From Vibrio orientalis CIP 102891 = ATCC 33934 (GTDB taxonomy: Bacteria > Pseudomonadota > Gammaproteobacteria > Enterobacterales > Vibrionaceae): a stretch of 64,000 nt of DNA. Made by a program: the position numbers and the translations under genes. Within the stretch, counting starts at the first letter, position 1, and every line of letters begins with the position of its first letter. Below are positions 10,786-21,865 of the stretch, one piece after another. The stretch covers positions 1 to 64,000 of the forward strand of contig NZ_ACZV01000001.1 in NCBI RefSeq assembly GCF_000176235.1, in the 5' to 3' direction. Below the pieces are notes generated by a model that was not told the origin of the DNA, did not search any database, and saw only the letters and a program-made list of their open reading frames with translations.

Positions 10786-10899
10786 AGGACACTCTTAACA
10801 AAGGGAATGTCCACCACCTCCCGGGCGAAAGATGGTGAGAAAGATGTCTGGGCGAACAGACGGTCTCTTATCGACAGGACAGTGAGTCAATAAGAGACC
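10786..10899 (-). other. Highly structured spacer between adhC and fghA
   Basis: Four potential hairpins are packed in 114 bases: GGACACTC/GAATGTCC (10786-10811), CACCA/TGGTG (10813-10836), GTCTG/CAGAC (10846-10861) and the 10-bp GGTCTCTTAT/ATAAGAGACC (10862-10899). None is followed by a clear T-run on the minus strand. It could be an mRNA-stability or attenuation element, or a repeat element. I do not recognise a known family. Confidence 0.5.
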
Positions 10900-10907
10900 T
10901 AAGTGAA

Positions 10908-12068
<1,161 letters not shown>

Positions 12069-12227
12069 TCAAATAGGTATTTAAGATGACGTAGTAAGCG
12101 TAGTAGAGCTTTCGTCTCACTTCTGCGTCGTTTTGTTGGTTGCCATTTTAGGCGTTTCACAGAAAATGATAATCCCATCAAATCGAAAATCATTTTTACA
12201 TATACGTAATAATAAGCCCAATGAACA

Positions 12228-12254
12228 AAAAACCGGGCCTATAGCCCGGTTCAT
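12228..12254 (-). terminator. Terminator after the MATE gene
   Basis: Stem ACCGGGC-TATA-GCCCGGT with six A on the left, thus a T-run on the minus strand, 18 bases past the MATE stop. Confidence 0.85.
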
Positions 12255-12271
12255 CATTAGCACTCAATTTA

Positions 12272-13654
12272 TTAAGCGAGGAATTCTCCTCTGCGCCACT
12301 GGCGAGTCAATATCAAACCAAGTGTCACTCCACGCATCGCCATAAAGCTTAGCATTGCCAACCACAGCGCATGGTTACCCCAGCCCATCGCGAAGTAAAA
12401 AATAATAAAGAAGGCGCAAGTAGAGAAAAACATACTATTGCGCATCTCTTTACCTTTGGTCGCGCCAACAAAAATGCCATCAAGTAGAAAACACCACATG
12501 GAGATAAGTGGCATTGCTACCAACCAAGGCAAATAATTGAGTGCAATAGCGTGGACACTTTCAATATCCGTGATCAAGCTGATCAGGTTCGATCCCGCCA
12601 AAGCAAAGGCGATGGTCAGTCCGATACAAATCACCAAACTCCAGAAGAAGGTACCAATCAATGATTGATTAAGCTGATTGCGGTCCTTAGCACCAATCGC
12701 TTTACCCACCATTGCTTCCATCGCGTAGGCAAAACCATCCATGCCATAGGAGATCATCATCAAGAAGCTCATCAGTACCGCATTAGCGGCAACAATCTCA
12801 TCGCCAAAACTGGCACCTTGGAAGGTCATAAAGGTAAAGGTCATTTGCAGACACAGTGAGCGCAGAAAGATGTCACGGTTAAGCTTTATAAATCGACTCA
12901 GGCCATTAGTGGTATCTTTGATTAAGCCAAGTAGTGGTGGCAAACTATCTTGATGCCACTTGCGCCATACACACCACAGACCAAAACTCATCCCAGTATA
13001 GTCAGCAATGACTGAAGCCAGCGCCGCGCCCTCGACTTTCCAACCAAAGCCAATCACAAACAGTACATCTAACGCTATGTTGGTCACGTTAGCAATGATC
13101 ACCATCCACATTGGCGCTTTGGCGTTTTGTGTTCCAAGTAACCAACCGAGGAGAACAAAATTGGCCAATGCCGCTGGGGCACTCCAAGCGCGAATCAAAA
13201 AATATTGCTCGCCGTAATGCTTCACCTTGTCACTGGCATCACTAAAGCTAAACACCCAGTCCGCAATGGCTTGGTGGAATAAGAGAAACAGCCCTGCGAA
13301 GCCCAAAGCCATCGCTATCCCTTGTGTAAAGACCAGTCCCAATTGATGTTTATTGCTCGCGCCGTAAGACTGCGCCGCTAGGCCCGTGGTCGACATACGT
13401 AAAAAGCCAAGCAGCCAAAAGGTTACACTGATCATTGTGCTGCCAAGCGCGACACCACCGAGATACCAAGCGTGGTCAAGATGGCCTATCACCGCAGCAT
13501 CAACCAAACCCAATAGCGGTACAGTAATGTTAGAGAGAACCATAGGGATCGCGATCAGTAGCACTTGTTTGTGCACATCGCGATTGGAGAGAGTCTGGAG
13601 TATTTGCACGTTGCCACTCAAATAAGGATTGAATGGCAAGTGTAACGGGATCAC
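12272..13654 (-). CDS. dinF: MATE family efflux transporter, DinF type
   Basis: A 460-residue protein with about twelve transmembrane segments and the DinF-branch motifs (MVLSNITVPLLGLVDAAVIG near the N-terminus). MATE proteins expel cationic compounds using sodium or proton gradients. The start is a GTG at 13654 whose GTGA overlaps the stop of the methyltransferase gene, so translation is coupled; a second in-frame GTG lies 45 bases further in, so the first 15 residues are uncertain. In E. coli dinF directly follows lexA; here a methyltransferase gene has come between. Confidence 0.88.
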   Translation of the reverse strand: MIPLHLPFNPYLSGNVQILQTLSNRDVHKQVLLIAIPMVLSNITVPLLGLVDAAVIGHLDHAWYLGGVALGSTMISVTFWLLGFLRMSTTGLAAQSYGASNKHQLGLVFTQGIAMALGFAGLFLLFHQAIADWVFSFSDASDKVKHYGEQYFLIRAWSAPAALANFVLLGWLLGTQNAKAPMWMVIIANVTNIALDVLFVIGFGWKVEGAALASVIADYTGMSFGLWCVWRKWHQDSLPPLLGLIKDTTNGLSRFIKLNRDIFLRSLCLQMTFTFMTFQGASFGDEIVAANAVLMSFLMMISYGMDGFAYAMEAMVGKAIGAKDRNQLNQSLIGTFFWSLVICIGLTIAFALAGSNLISLITDIESVHAIALNYLPWLVAMPLISMWCFLLDGIFVGATKGKEMRNSMFFSTCAFFIIFYFAMGWGNHALWLAMLSFMAMRGVTLGLILTRQWRRGEFLA

Positions 13655-14463
13655 CAGCGAAGCTGAACCACTACTGGTGTTAAACGTTGTTTTAAGAAGT
13701 TCACTTTGTTAAGCCAGCGCTGCCAAAGCTTCCACCGCCCACAGTTTTGCTCGAGTGGTCGATAGGTCTTGACCCAGCGTGCCCAAGGTAAGTAACCCAA
13801 CATTGCTTCGCCCGGTGCGCTATAACCATGACCGTACTGATCGGAGCCAAGTTTCTGGCCTAGCTTGGTGTGGGTAAGATCACCGGCTAAAACGATGCAG
13901 GCACGAGCGCTATCAAAATGACAGCCCAAAGCCTGAATGAACTTCGCGACCTGTTTTTCTGAACAATCGAGTAATGCATGCTCACATACGATCATCACCG
14001 GAGTTTTTTCTGGTACTGGTAGCTGCTCAAGCCAACTTAGATCATCAACGCTACCGCAGACAAGGTGATAGCGTTCACTGTTGTGGAACAGTTTCTGTCG
14101 CCAAAGTAGATTTTCAGTAACATCGAGCTCGAGCCAATGACAACGACCATTATCAACGCGGTAAAAGCGGGTATCTAATCCGGCACCAACATTAACGATC
14201 CAACCATCTGGATTACGTTTAATAAAGTCGGAAACGTGCTGATCGCACAATTGGGTAAGGGTGGCGTGAAGGAGCTGTTTTTGGTCGATGTCACCAGCAA
14301 AACATTCTGGTGCCAATTGGCAACGCTGACACGCACGGGCAGCGATAGGGTCATACACCAAGCCATTATCAACCAAACTTTCACGGCTACGAAGCCATAA
14401 CGGTTTCAGTAAATTACTGGGTATTTGATAGCGATGTTTAGCTGAAGTTTGATTGGCGGCCAT
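13651..14463 (-). CDS. SAM-dependent methyltransferase, leucine carboxyl/TcmP-like family
   Basis: A 270-residue protein with the SAM-binding motif IVNVGAGLDTRFYR (about residue 90-105), the hallmark of the PPM1/LCMT and TcmP-like O-methyltransferase family. The substrate is unknown. I chose the ATG at 14463 because AAGGAAG lies at proper distance from it and touches the alternative ATG at 14469. It overlaps the MATE gene by four bases, so the two likely act together, for example modifying and exporting a small molecule (inference). A putative Fur box lies 33 bases upstream. Confidence 0.82.
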   Translation of the reverse strand: MAANQTSAKHRYQIPSNLLKPLWLRSRESLVDNGLVYDPIAARACQRCQLAPECFAGDIDQKQLLHATLTQLCDQHVSDFIKRNPDGWIVNVGAGLDTRFYRVDNGRCHWLELDVTENLLWRQKLFHNSERYHLVCGSVDDLSWLEQLPVPEKTPVMIVCEHALLDCSEKQVAKFIQALGCHFDSARACIVLAGDLTHTKLGQKLGSDQYGHGYSAPGEAMLGYLPWARWVKTYRPLEQNCGRWKLWQRWLNKVNFLKQRLTPVVVQLRW

Positions 14464-14495
14464 TATCATCTTCCTTCTGTAGCCAGAAATCAGAT

Positions 14496-14514
14496 GATAA
14501 TGAATATCAATTAC
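14496..14514. promoter_or_regulatory. Putative Fur box
   Basis: GATAATGAATATCAATTAC matches 14 of 19 positions of the consensus GATAATGATAATCATTATC. It lies in the 86-base gap between lexA and the methyltransferase gene. Judged by eye only. Confidence 0.45.
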
Positions 14515-14549
14515 AAAATCAACAAGTGAGAACTTATCTCAAACAGAGA

Positions 14550-15170
14550 TTACATCCAGTCTGTGTTGCGAATAATGCCAACAGCTAAACCTTCAATCGC
14601 TAGGTGCTGACTGGTCAAATCCACTTTAATTGGTGCAAACTCTTCGTTTTCTGCATGCAGTAATACCGTTGAGCCTTTACGCTCTAACCGCTTCACCGTT
14701 ACGTCATCATCAACGCGTGCAACCACAACCTGTCCATCACGAACATCTTGTGTCTTATGCACAGCGAGTAGATCGCCATCCATAATACCGATGTCTTTCA
14801 TACTCTCGCCGTTAACACGTAGTAAGAAGTCCGCTTGTGGTTTAAACATCCCCGGATCGACTTGGTAATGTGTTTCTACATGCTCTTGAGCAAGAATTGG
14901 CTCACCTGCGGCTACTTGGCCAATCAATGGTAAACCTTCATCATCATTGGCAGCATCTTCTAACAAGATACGAATACCACGAGAGGCACCAGGAATGATT
15001 TCAATCGCTTCTTTACGAGCAAGCGCTTTTAAATGTTCTTCAGCAGCATTTGCTGAACGGAAGCCGAGTTCACGTGCAATTTCAGCACGAGTTGGCGGCA
15101 TACCAGTCGATTCAATTTTGTTTTTGATCAGGTCAAAAACTTGTTGTTGGCGGGGCGTTAACGGCTTCAT
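14550..15170 (-). CDS. lexA: LexA repressor of the SOS response
   Basis: Self-cleaving repressor of DNA-damage genes. The 206 residues comprise a winged helix-turn-helix DNA-binding domain ([20 protein letters not shown]) and a C-terminal latent protease with the Ala-Gly cleavage bond (QVAAGEP), the nucleophile serine (GESMKD) and the catalytic lysine ([10 protein letters not shown]). Two SOS boxes directly upstream show autoregulation. It is divergent in function but co-oriented with dgkA (upstream) and the methyltransferase-MATE pair (downstream). Confidence 0.98.
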   Translation of the reverse strand: MKPLTPRQQQVFDLIKNKIESTGMPPTRAEIARELGFRSANAAEEHLKALARKEAIEIIPGASRGIRILLEDAANDDEGLPLIGQVAAGEPILAQEHVETHYQVDPGMFKPQADFLLRVNGESMKDIGIMDGDLLAVHKTQDVRDGQVVVARVDDDVTVKRLERKGSTVLLHAENEEFAPIKVDLTSQHLAIEGLAVGIIRNTDWM

Positions 15171-15177
15171 AAGTCAC

Positions 15178-15193
15178 CTGTCTTTTTATACAG
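15178..15193. promoter_or_regulatory. LexA (SOS) box 1
   Basis: CTG-N10-CAG (CTGTCTTTTTATACAG on the plus strand), matching the CTGTATATATATACAG-type operator, eight bases upstream of the lexA start. Confidence 0.9.
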
Positions 15194-15197
15194 TTAA

Positions 15198-15213
15198 CTG
15201 TGAGTATATCCAG
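15198..15213. promoter_or_regulatory. LexA (SOS) box 2
   Basis: CTG-N10-CAG (CTGTGAGTATATCCAG on the plus strand). It is 20 bases from box 1; paired boxes in front of lexA are also found in E. coli. Confidence 0.9.
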
Positions 15214-15256
15214 TAATTGGTTAAATGCAAAGCCAATTGATTGTTTTTTGGTGAGT

Positions 15257-15619
15257 TTAGAAAAATAGGATTTCTAACCAGGTGTAACCCGCCAATAACA
15301 TGGTCACCATAACCGCGGCCGAACCGATATCTTTGGCTCGTCCAGATAGCGGATGGTGCTCCTCACTCACCCGATCCACCACCGCTTCAATCGCACTATT
15401 AAATAGCTCAGCGATTAACACCAACACAACGGTAGCAATCAGCAGGAGACGCTCAAGTTGGCTGTCAGCAATAAATAATGCGGCAGGAATCATCAAAGAT
15501 GCGAGGATAATTTCTTCTTGAAAAGCAGGCTCATGTTTAAACGCGGCTTTTAATCCTTGGCATGAGTAGCGGGTGGCATTTCTCAGCCGTTTAAATCCAT
15601 GTGTCGTTTTTGGCTTCAA
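15257..15619 (-). CDS. dgkA: Diacylglycerol kinase
   Basis: Small integral membrane enzyme that recycles diacylglycerol to phosphatidic acid. It has 120 residues, three transmembrane segments and the catalytic motif ELFNSAIEAVVDR with the conserved glutamates. It lies between lexA and the divergent plsB, the same neighbourhood as in Enterobacteria. Its stop is 44 bases before the SOS boxes. Confidence 0.96.
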   Translation of the reverse strand: MKPKTTHGFKRLRNATRYSCQGLKAAFKHEPAFQEEIILASLMIPAALFIADSQLERLLLIATVVLVLIAELFNSAIEAVVDRVSEEHHPLSGRAKDIGSAAVMVTMLLAGYTWLEILFF

Positions 15620-15822
15620 GCTCTTTTCTCTATTTTATTTAACAAACAATTCATTCAGAACAAAGATTGATGTTTTCATAATCAATAATAAGTAAAAGGT
15701 TCGACCAGTTTCTGTTATCCTTGCCCGCTATAAAAATACCCGCTTAGGTGCATTCCCACTTCTATAGTTAGAGAAATGGAAATGCGGTTAGGCAAAACAT
15801 CTATTTCGAGGCTAAGAACCTT

Positions 15823-18267
15823 ATGTCTTCTGGACGAATGTTATCGCGTTCCTTACTAAAACTGCCAATGTCAGTGTTAGTGAAAGGAACCACAATTCCT
15901 TCAAACCCTATTGAAGATCATAGCATTGATATAAACAAGCCTATTGTCTACGCTTTGCCATACCGCTCAGATGTCGACTTACTCGCGCTGCAAGCTCAAG
16001 TAATGAAATTAGGTCTACCGGATCCACTTGAAGCAGTAGAAATTAACGGTAAGCAATTTAACCGCTACGTTTTCACCTCTTCTCGCCAAACCGTCATGGC
16101 TAACGACCAAGACGTACCTAGCGATTCAATTACGCAATTTTCCGATCTGCTTGAGCTACACAAATTCGATAGCGAGTTGGATGTTCAAATCATTCCGACG
16201 ACTGTTCTGTGGGGGCGTAAGCCGGGTAAAGAGTCACAGCAGAAGCCATATCTGCAATCATTAAATGGCCCACAAAAAGCCAAGGCGATGCTCCTGGCAG
16301 GTCGTGACTGTTTAGTGCGTATTAGCCCAGTGGTATCACTGCGTTACATGGCAGACTCTCACGGCACCGATACTTCTATTGCCCACAAATTGGCACGAGT
16401 GGCGCGTATTCATTTCTCACGTCAGAAGCTCGCCGCGTCAGGCCCTAACTTGCCAAGTCGCCAAGCTTTGTTTGATCGCTTAATGCAGTCAAAAGCGATT
16501 GAAAAAGCAATTGAAGATGAAGCGAAAGCGAAAAATATCCCGATAGAGAAAGCACGCAAAGAAGCGCAAGCGATCATGGATGAGATTGCTGCTGACTTCT
16601 CTTATTCACTGATTAAAAATGGTGAGCGTCTGCTCGGCTGGCTGTGGAACCGTATCTATCAAGGTTTGAACATCACTAACGCTGCCACTGTGCGCAAGCT
16701 TGCTCAAGATGGTCATGAGATTGTTTACGTGCCTTGTCACCGTAGCCACATGGACTACTTGCTGCTTTCTTATGTGCTGTACCGTGAAGGCATGGTGCCA
16801 CCGCATATCGCGGCGGGTATCAACCTAAACTTCTTCCCGGCAGGACCGATTTTCCGTCGTGGCGGTGCGTTCTTTATCCGTCGTAGCTTTAAAGGCAACA
16901 AACTTTACTCGACAATCTTCCGTGAATACTTAGCCGAGCTATTTGCTAAAGGATATTCAGTAGAATACTTCAGTGAAGGTGGTCGTTCACGTACGGGTCG
17001 TTTGCTGCAAGCGAAAACCGGCATGCTGGCAATGACGATTCAAGCAATGCTACGTGGTCTTAACCGCCCAGTGACGCTTGTGCCAGTCTACATCGGCTAT
17101 GAACACGTGATGGAAGTCGCAACCTACGCTAAAGAGCTACGTGGTAAGCGCAAAGAGAAAGAGAACGCGAGCTTAGTACTGCGTACAATTCGTAAGCTGC
17201 GTAACTTTGGTCAAGGCTATGTGAACTTCGGTGAGCCGATTCCGCTTAACCAATACCTCAACGAGCAAGCTCCTGAGTGGACCAAAGATATTGATCCTAT
17301 GGGCTCTAGCAAACCACAGTGGCTAAACCCTGTGGTCAACGATCTTGCCACCAAGATGATGACGCATATCAATGATGCCGCTGCAACCAACGCGCTAACA
17401 CTGTGTGCGACGGCGCTGCTTGCTTCTCGTCAACGTGCTCTATCTCGTGACAGCTTGGTCAATCAGATCGATTGCTATCTTTCGATTCTGAAGAACGTGC
17501 CGTACTCATCAACCTATACCGTCCCGCAAGATGATGCTGAATCTCTGGTTAAGCACGCGGAGTCACTGGATAAGTTTATGCTCGAAGCGGACAGCATGGG
17601 TGATATTGTCTCTCTTGACCGTAACCAATCGATCTTGATGACTTACTACCGTAACAACATCATTCACCTACTGGCCCTGCCGTCGTTGATCGCGCAGATG
17701 CTCGTGCGTCACCAACAGCTATCACTTACGCAAATTCAAGAAAACGTCGCCTTGGTTTATCCGTTCTTAAAACAGGAACTGTTCTTAAGCATTGAGCAAG
17801 AAAACTTAGCTCAGCTGACCGAAGCGTATATCGAAGAGTTGGCGAGCCAAGGTTTAGTGACCATCAACAGTGAACAACAAGTGTCAATCAACACCGCGAA
17901 CAGCCAAGTGCTGGTATTGCTCGGTCGTACGATTACTGAAACTCTACAGCGCTACTCGATTGCACTGAATCTATTGGTCGCTAACCCTGAACTGGGCAAA
18001 TCTGACTTAGAGCTTAAGAGCCAAGATATCGCTCAACGACTTGGTCGCCTGCACGGTATCAATGCGCCAGAGTTCTTCGACAAAGGGGTATTCTCTGCCC
18101 TGTTTACCACGCTAAAACAGCAAGCTTATCTTGATGTTGATGGTAACTGTGACAGTGCTAAGAGTGAGCAACTGGCTAAGCTCCTTTACTCAATGCTCTA
18201 CCCTGAAGTTCGCTTAACCATTGAAGAGAGCATCTACCAAGCGGTAGAAGCCAAGCAAGCGCAGTAA
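15823..18267 (+). CDS. plsB: Glycerol-3-phosphate acyltransferase
   Basis: First step of phospholipid synthesis: transfers an acyl group to the sn-1 position of glycerol-3-phosphate at the inner membrane. At 814 residues it has the usual length (E. coli 807). The catalytic HX4D motif HRSHMD falls at residues 306-311, exactly the E. coli positions, followed by the [11 protein letters not shown] motif (about residue 385). It is divergent from dgkA. The start ATG at 15823 fits the family N-terminus. Confidence 0.98.
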   Translation: MSSGRMLSRSLLKLPMSVLVKGTTIPSNPIEDHSIDINKPIVYALPYRSDVDLLALQAQVMKLGLPDPLEAVEINGKQFNRYVFTSSRQTVMANDQDVPSDSITQFSDLLELHKFDSELDVQIIPTTVLWGRKPGKESQQKPYLQSLNGPQKAKAMLLAGRDCLVRISPVVSLRYMADSHGTDTSIAHKLARVARIHFSRQKLAASGPNLPSRQALFDRLMQSKAIEKAIEDEAKAKNIPIEKARKEAQAIMDEIAADFSYSLIKNGERLLGWLWNRIYQGLNITNAATVRKLAQDGHEIVYVPCHRSHMDYLLLSYVLYREGMVPPHIAAGINLNFFPAGPIFRRGGAFFIRRSFKGNKLYSTIFREYLAELFAKGYSVEYFSEGGRSRTGRLLQAKTGMLAMTIQAMLRGLNRPVTLVPVYIGYEHVMEVATYAKELRGKRKEKENASLVLRTIRKLRNFGQGYVNFGEPIPLNQYLNEQAPEWTKDIDPMGSSKPQWLNPVVNDLATKMMTHINDAAATNALTLCATALLASRQRALSRDSLVNQIDCYLSILKNVPYSSTYTVPQDDAESLVKHAESLDKFMLEADSMGDIVSLDRNQSILMTYYRNNIIHLLALPSLIAQMLVRHQQLSLTQIQENVALVYPFLKQELFLSIEQENLAQLTEAYIEELASQGLVTINSEQQVSINTANSQVLVLLGRTITETLQRYSIALNLLVANPELGKSDLELKSQDIAQRLGRLHGINAPEFFDKGVFSALFTTLKQQAYLDVDGNCDSAKSEQLAKLLYSMLYPEVRLTIEESIYQAVEAKQAQ

Positions 18268-18287
18268 AATTACTCGTTTTGAAATCT

Positions 18288-18317
18288 AAAAAAGGGCATC
18301 CAATCGATGCCCTTTTT
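18288..18317. terminator. Bidirectional terminator between plsB and ubiA
   Basis: Stem AAAAGGGCATC-CAATC-GATGCCCTTTT with flanking A and T runs, between two convergent genes. Confidence 0.92.
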
Positions 18318-18319
18318 TA

Positions 18320-19174
18320 TTACCAGAATGCGATAAACAAACCTATGGTGACTATCATGCCAACATAGTTGTTATTGAGGAAAGCCCTAAAGCAGAGGTC
18401 ACGCTCGCGATGACGAATCAAATGCTGCTGAAACACAAACAGAGCACCGACCATCAATAAGCTCCAATAGAAGCTTGCGCCGAGCTGATACCAAGTACCG
18501 ACAAACATCAGCATGGTTAAAGTCATCAGTTGTAAAACGCCAATCACCATCTTATCGAAGCGACCAAACAGAATCGCGGTCGACTTAATGCCTATCTTGA
18601 GGTCATCGTCTCTATCAACCATCGCATACTGAGTATCGTAGGCAATGGTCCATATGGCATTAATGGCAAAGATAAACCAAACCATCATCGGCACTTCGCC
18701 TGATTGCGCCGCCCACGCCATTGGGATTGACCAACTAAACGCCAGACCTAAAAACAGCTGAGGCAAGTGAGTAAAGCGCTTCATAAATGGGTAAATAAAG
18801 GCCAGCACAATACCAACAATAGAGAGCTGAATCGTCAGCGTATTCATGCTCAATACCAACACGAATGAACTAATCGCTAACGCTAAAAATAAGCCAATTG
18901 CTTCTTTCGAACTAACCCGACCCGATGGCAACGGGCGTTGCTTAGTGCGTTTAACATGCCCATCAACCTTACGATCGGCAAAATCATTAATGACGCACCC
19001 TGCGGCGCGCATGAAAATAACCCCGAGCACAAAGACCAATAAGACTTTAAAATCAGGGATGCCCTGAGCTGAGATAATTAGCGCCCATAAGGTCGGCCAA
19101 AGCAGTAATAAGGTCCCGATGGGTTTGTCCATACGCATTAACTGCCAATACGCGACGGCCTTCTCCGAGGTCAT
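18320..19174 (-). CDS. ubiA: 4-hydroxybenzoate octaprenyltransferase
   Basis: Membrane enzyme attaching the polyprenyl tail to 4-hydroxybenzoate in ubiquinone synthesis. The 284-residue protein has about eight transmembrane segments and the two Asp-rich motifs (NDFADRKVD, about residue 78-86, and [13 protein letters not shown], about 190-200). Its start overlaps the ubiC stop by four bases, so the two are translationally coupled and catalyse consecutive steps. Confidence 0.97.
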   Translation of the reverse strand: MTSEKAVAYWQLMRMDKPIGTLLLLWPTLWALIISAQGIPDFKVLLVFVLGVIFMRAAGCVINDFADRKVDGHVKRTKQRPLPSGRVSSKEAIGLFLALAISSFVLVLSMNTLTIQLSIVGIVLAFIYPFMKRFTHLPQLFLGLAFSWSIPMAWAAQSGEVPMMVWFIFAINAIWTIAYDTQYAMVDRDDDLKIGIKSTAILFGRFDKMVIGVLQLMTLTMLMFVGTWYQLGASFYWSLLMVGALFVFQQHLIRHRERDLCFRAFLNNNYVGMIVTIGLFIAFW

Positions 19175-19713
19175 TTAATACTCTCCTTTGTATAAATGGG
19201 CGCAGTAGGTAAAAACAACTCAGCAACGAGCATCGGTTTATGGTTCATCCATAGGCGAGAGCGACGAGCTAGCAAGATTTCGTTATTGACTTCAACAATG
19301 CCAACCTGAAGGGCATCTCGCTTTACATCATTAGCGCTAAATACAGTGAGCCCTAAAGGAATTTCACCTTGCTGAGCAAGATCGAATTCTTGGCCTTGCA
19401 TTGACGATTGAGGGATTAGGGTACGACCTAACACCCAAGCTTGACCATCACCTTTGAGCACAACTTTACGCAGCAAACACGCCTCTTGTGCCAATAGGGA
19501 GACTTCTTGGTCGTTAAGCTTCTCTGCTTTTACAATTTTGTTATGGAGTAGATCTACATTCAAAGATTGGCAATAAGACTCTAATAAACGTGACAATGAG
19601 CCCTGTTCTAATAACCATTTTTTTGCACTTTGTGTAGGAAAGCTAAAATTATCAGGGTCTTGCCATTTAGTCTGGCGTAAGGCTGATAAATAAAGCGCAG
19701 TCGATTGATTCAT
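19171..19713 (-). CDS. ubiC: Chorismate--pyruvate lyase
   Basis: Splits chorismate to 4-hydroxybenzoate and pyruvate, the entry to ubiquinone synthesis. Starting at the ATG 19713 (MNQSTALYL) it is 180 residues, slightly longer than the E. coli enzyme (165); a TTG four codons upstream is an alternative start. The core WVLGRTLIP motif and the C-terminal ELFLP segment are typical. First gene of the ubiCA unit; the 19714-19878 gap must hold its promoter and that of the divergent FliL-like gene. Confidence 0.94.
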   Translation of the reverse strand: MNQSTALYLSALRQTKWQDPDNFSFPTQSAKKWLLEQGSLSRLLESYCQSLNVDLLHNKIVKAEKLNDQEVSLLAQEACLLRKVVLKGDGQAWVLGRTLIPQSSMQGQEFDLAQQGEIPLGLTVFSANDVKRDALQVGIVEVNNEILLARRSRLWMNHKPMLVAELFLPTAPIYTKESIK

Positions 19714-19878
19714 ACTAGTATTCAATAAGTAGCCTTATCATCGTACAATAAAGCTTCGATCTCTGATGTTAACCACTACTTCGAGTGCTTAACGCATTTT
19801 TATTACAAATAGATGCTCCATTGTAACAAGACTCAGGCGATTCGAATATCGTGATTGGAAGAAAGAAAAGTTATAAAT

Positions 19879-20286
19879 ATGATTAAACGTTACCTAGCCC
19901 AAATATTTTGCCTCTTGAGCCTTGTTATTAGTTTGCCGACTTTTGCAGAAGAAGAGTCAACACCGAAGTTAGCCTACTTCACCCTAGAACCTGATTTAAC
20001 CACCAACTTCTACACCAAAGGTAAGAAGCTTGGCTATATTCAAGTTCGCATTGATATCATGGTTGCCAGTGAAGCCGATTTGAAAATCATCGAACTACAC
20101 CAACCTTTGATTCGTGATGCAGTGATTGAACTGTTAGGCAAACAGTCAGAAGATACCATTACTTCATTAGCCGGGCGTGAAGACTTACGTAAAACCCTCG
20201 TCAGCCAGCTCAATGAAACCTTACTACCAGAAACCGGTAAAACCATCATTGCTGATTTACTATTTACCAAGTACTTATACCAGTAA
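19879..20286 (+). CDS. FliL-like exported protein
   Basis: A 135-residue protein beginning with a hydrophobic export signal (about residues 3-24, ending in FAEE) and continuing into a domain resembling the periplasmic part of FliL, a stomatin-like flagellar stator partner (LEPDLTTNFYTKGKKLGYIQVRI, then RDAVIELLGKQSEDTITSL). It is outside any flagellar operon, between ubiC and glpG, as a stand-alone paralogue. If signal peptidase cuts the N-terminus it would be free in the periplasm rather than membrane-anchored. I chose the ATG at 19879 with GAAAG upstream over a TTG eight codons earlier. Confidence 0.78.
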   Translation: MIKRYLAQIFCLLSLVISLPTFAEEESTPKLAYFTLEPDLTTNFYTKGKKLGYIQVRIDIMVASEADLKIIELHQPLIRDAVIELLGKQSEDTITSLAGREDLRKTLVSQLNETLLPETGKTIIADLLFTKYLYQ

Positions 20287-20307
20287 CTTGAGTAATCTCT
20301 TGATACT

Positions 20308-20337
20308 AAAAAGCGGCGCTAAACGCCGCTTTTTTCT
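20308..20337. terminator. Bidirectional terminator between FliL-like gene and glpG
   Basis: Stem AAAAGCGGCG-CTAAA-CGCCGCTTTT with flanking A and T runs, four bases before the glpG stop. Confidence 0.92.
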
Positions 20338-20340
20338 TGC

Positions 20341-21177
20341 TTACTGTTTGGCATTAGCTCGACTTGCGTCGACTAAGCCAAATACCACGCCAGATAATAA
20401 GCCGACTAGATGGGCCGTATTGGCAATGGCCATAAATGGCTGCATAAAGCCAAGAACCAACCACACCAACATAAAACCAATAACAGGTTTAGGCATACTC
20501 AAACCAACTTGTGGCGCTTTATAGCCTAGCATCCATAGGTAGCCGACTAACGCATAAACAACCCCTGACAAGCCGCCGAAGTTGGCCCCTTCAACCCAAT
20601 ATTGCCCAGCCCCCGACAATGCCGCAGAAACCAAAAACAGCTGAATCAGTTTTGTCGAACCTAGCTTTTGCTCGATATCACCACCTAACTGCCACCACCA
20701 GAGTAAGTTAAAGGCGATATGCATCACCGAGAAATGCAATAGAGCATGGCCGAACCAGCGCCATAGTTGCCACTCTTGACCCGCTAGGGCCGGAAAGTGC
20801 AACGCCTGAAAAATAGCATTGCTCATACCAAACTGTTGCAAGACGAAGATCACCGAGCAGACCAGCATCACCAACAAAGTCATTGGCCCTGCCTTGGCTT
20901 TGATCATTGCCAACATACTTGGTGAATTGTAGGTAAAGTGACTCTTGCGTGACTCAGCCATATCCCACGAGGCTGCCTGATATTTATTGGCGTTGGGGTT
21001 GGCAAGAAAATGATCGAGTTCGGCTTGAACCTCAACTTGGTGCTGACCGTCCTTTAGCCATAATGCGAATCGCCCTTCTCCCTCAGGCATCATCTGAATA
21101 TCAATCTGACGTGAGGCCATATAATCGATAAAGGCCTGCGCTATACGCGGATTATTGAGAGAGATGAGTCTATGCAT
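20341..21177 (-). CDS. glpG: Rhomboid intramembrane serine protease
   Basis: Cleaves transmembrane substrates inside the membrane. The 278-residue protein has the N-terminal cytoplasmic domain and six transmembrane helices. The catalytic serine is in GLSGVVYAL and the catalytic histidine in NTAHLVGLLSG. It follows glpE by four bases, the same pair as in E. coli but without glpR. Confidence 0.97.
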   Translation of the reverse strand: MHRLISLNNPRIAQAFIDYMASRQIDIQMMPEGEGRFALWLKDGQHQVEVQAELDHFLANPNANKYQAASWDMAESRKSHFTYNSPSMLAMIKAKAGPMTLLVMLVCSVIFVLQQFGMSNAIFQALHFPALAGQEWQLWRWFGHALLHFSVMHIAFNLLWWWQLGGDIEQKLGSTKLIQLFLVSAALSGAGQYWVEGANFGGLSGVVYALVGYLWMLGYKAPQVGLSMPKPVIGFMLVWLVLGFMQPFMAIANTAHLVGLLSGVVFGLVDASRANAKQ

Positions 21178-21181
21178 AAAG

Positions 21182-21511
21182 TTATCCTAGATTGGACTGC
21201 GTCGGTAATTGAGCTCTTTGCCAGGCTTCAAAGCCACCATCAACACTATACACCTGCTCAAAGCCTTGGTTAACCAAATACTGAGCGGCACCTTGACTAC
21301 TTACCCCGTGGTAGCACATCACCAAGACTGGTTGCTCAAACTCCACTTCATCCATAAAAGAAACCATAGTGTCATTGGTTAGGTGAAAGGCATTTTTAGC
21401 ATGAGCAACGGCAAAAGATTGTGGGTCACGGATGTCGACCATTGTTGCGTCACCTTGCTCCAACAAGCGCTGCGCGCCATCGACATCAATATGTTTAAAC
21501 TGGTCCATCAA
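21182..21511 (-). CDS. glpE: Thiosulfate sulfurtransferase (single-domain rhodanese)
   Basis: Transfers sulfane sulfur from thiosulfate to cyanide or thiol acceptors. It has 109 residues with the active-site loop [12 protein letters not shown], whose first cysteine is the catalytic residue. First gene of the glpE-glpG unit. Confidence 0.95.
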   Translation of the reverse strand: MMDQFKHIDVDGAQRLLEQGDATMVDIRDPQSFAVAHAKNAFHLTNDTMVSFMDEVEFEQPVLVMCYHGVSSQGAAQYLVNQGFEQVYSVDGGFEAWQRAQLPTQSNLG

Positions 21512-21588
21512 CTTTCTCTTTTCTGTTTTAATTATCGGCCGTCATTGTAACCTATCCAGTGATTAACAAGTACACGGAGTGAGTAAGG

Positions 21589-21805
21589 TTATCCACTAGC
21601 GATCATATTTCGACCATCTGTGGATAAAACTGTGGATTGCGTTGATAAAGTGTCTATTCGATTCTGGATCCACAATATATAGTAATGATCCTTATTTGAA
21701 TGTGTGTAAGCAAGAAACTATCCCCATCAACAACTTGCCTCTAATGCCTTTATTCACCCCGCTTTCTGACAGATAGCAAAGAAATTTACCACAGAGTTAC
21801 CCACA
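21589..21805. promoter_or_regulatory. Cluster of DnaA-box-like sequences between glpE and rpoH
   Basis: The 408-base gene-free stretch 21512-21919 holds one perfect DnaA box (TTATCCACA on the minus strand, 21619-21627) and near matches TTATCCACT (21589-21597), CAATCCACA (21631-21639, minus), and TTACCCACA (21797-21805). The first three lie within 51 bases. No open frame or other feature is evident here apart from the rpoH terminator. The role is unknown. Confidence 0.45.
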
Positions 21806-21865
21806 GGCAATTACATCAAGATTAGATCCCGTTATCGCGTTTAAATACCGTTTATGATCGGCAAT

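Noticed and set aside
13008..13217. Reverse-strand frame within the MATE gene
   Set aside because: Entirely antisense to a well-supported gene with no independent signals.
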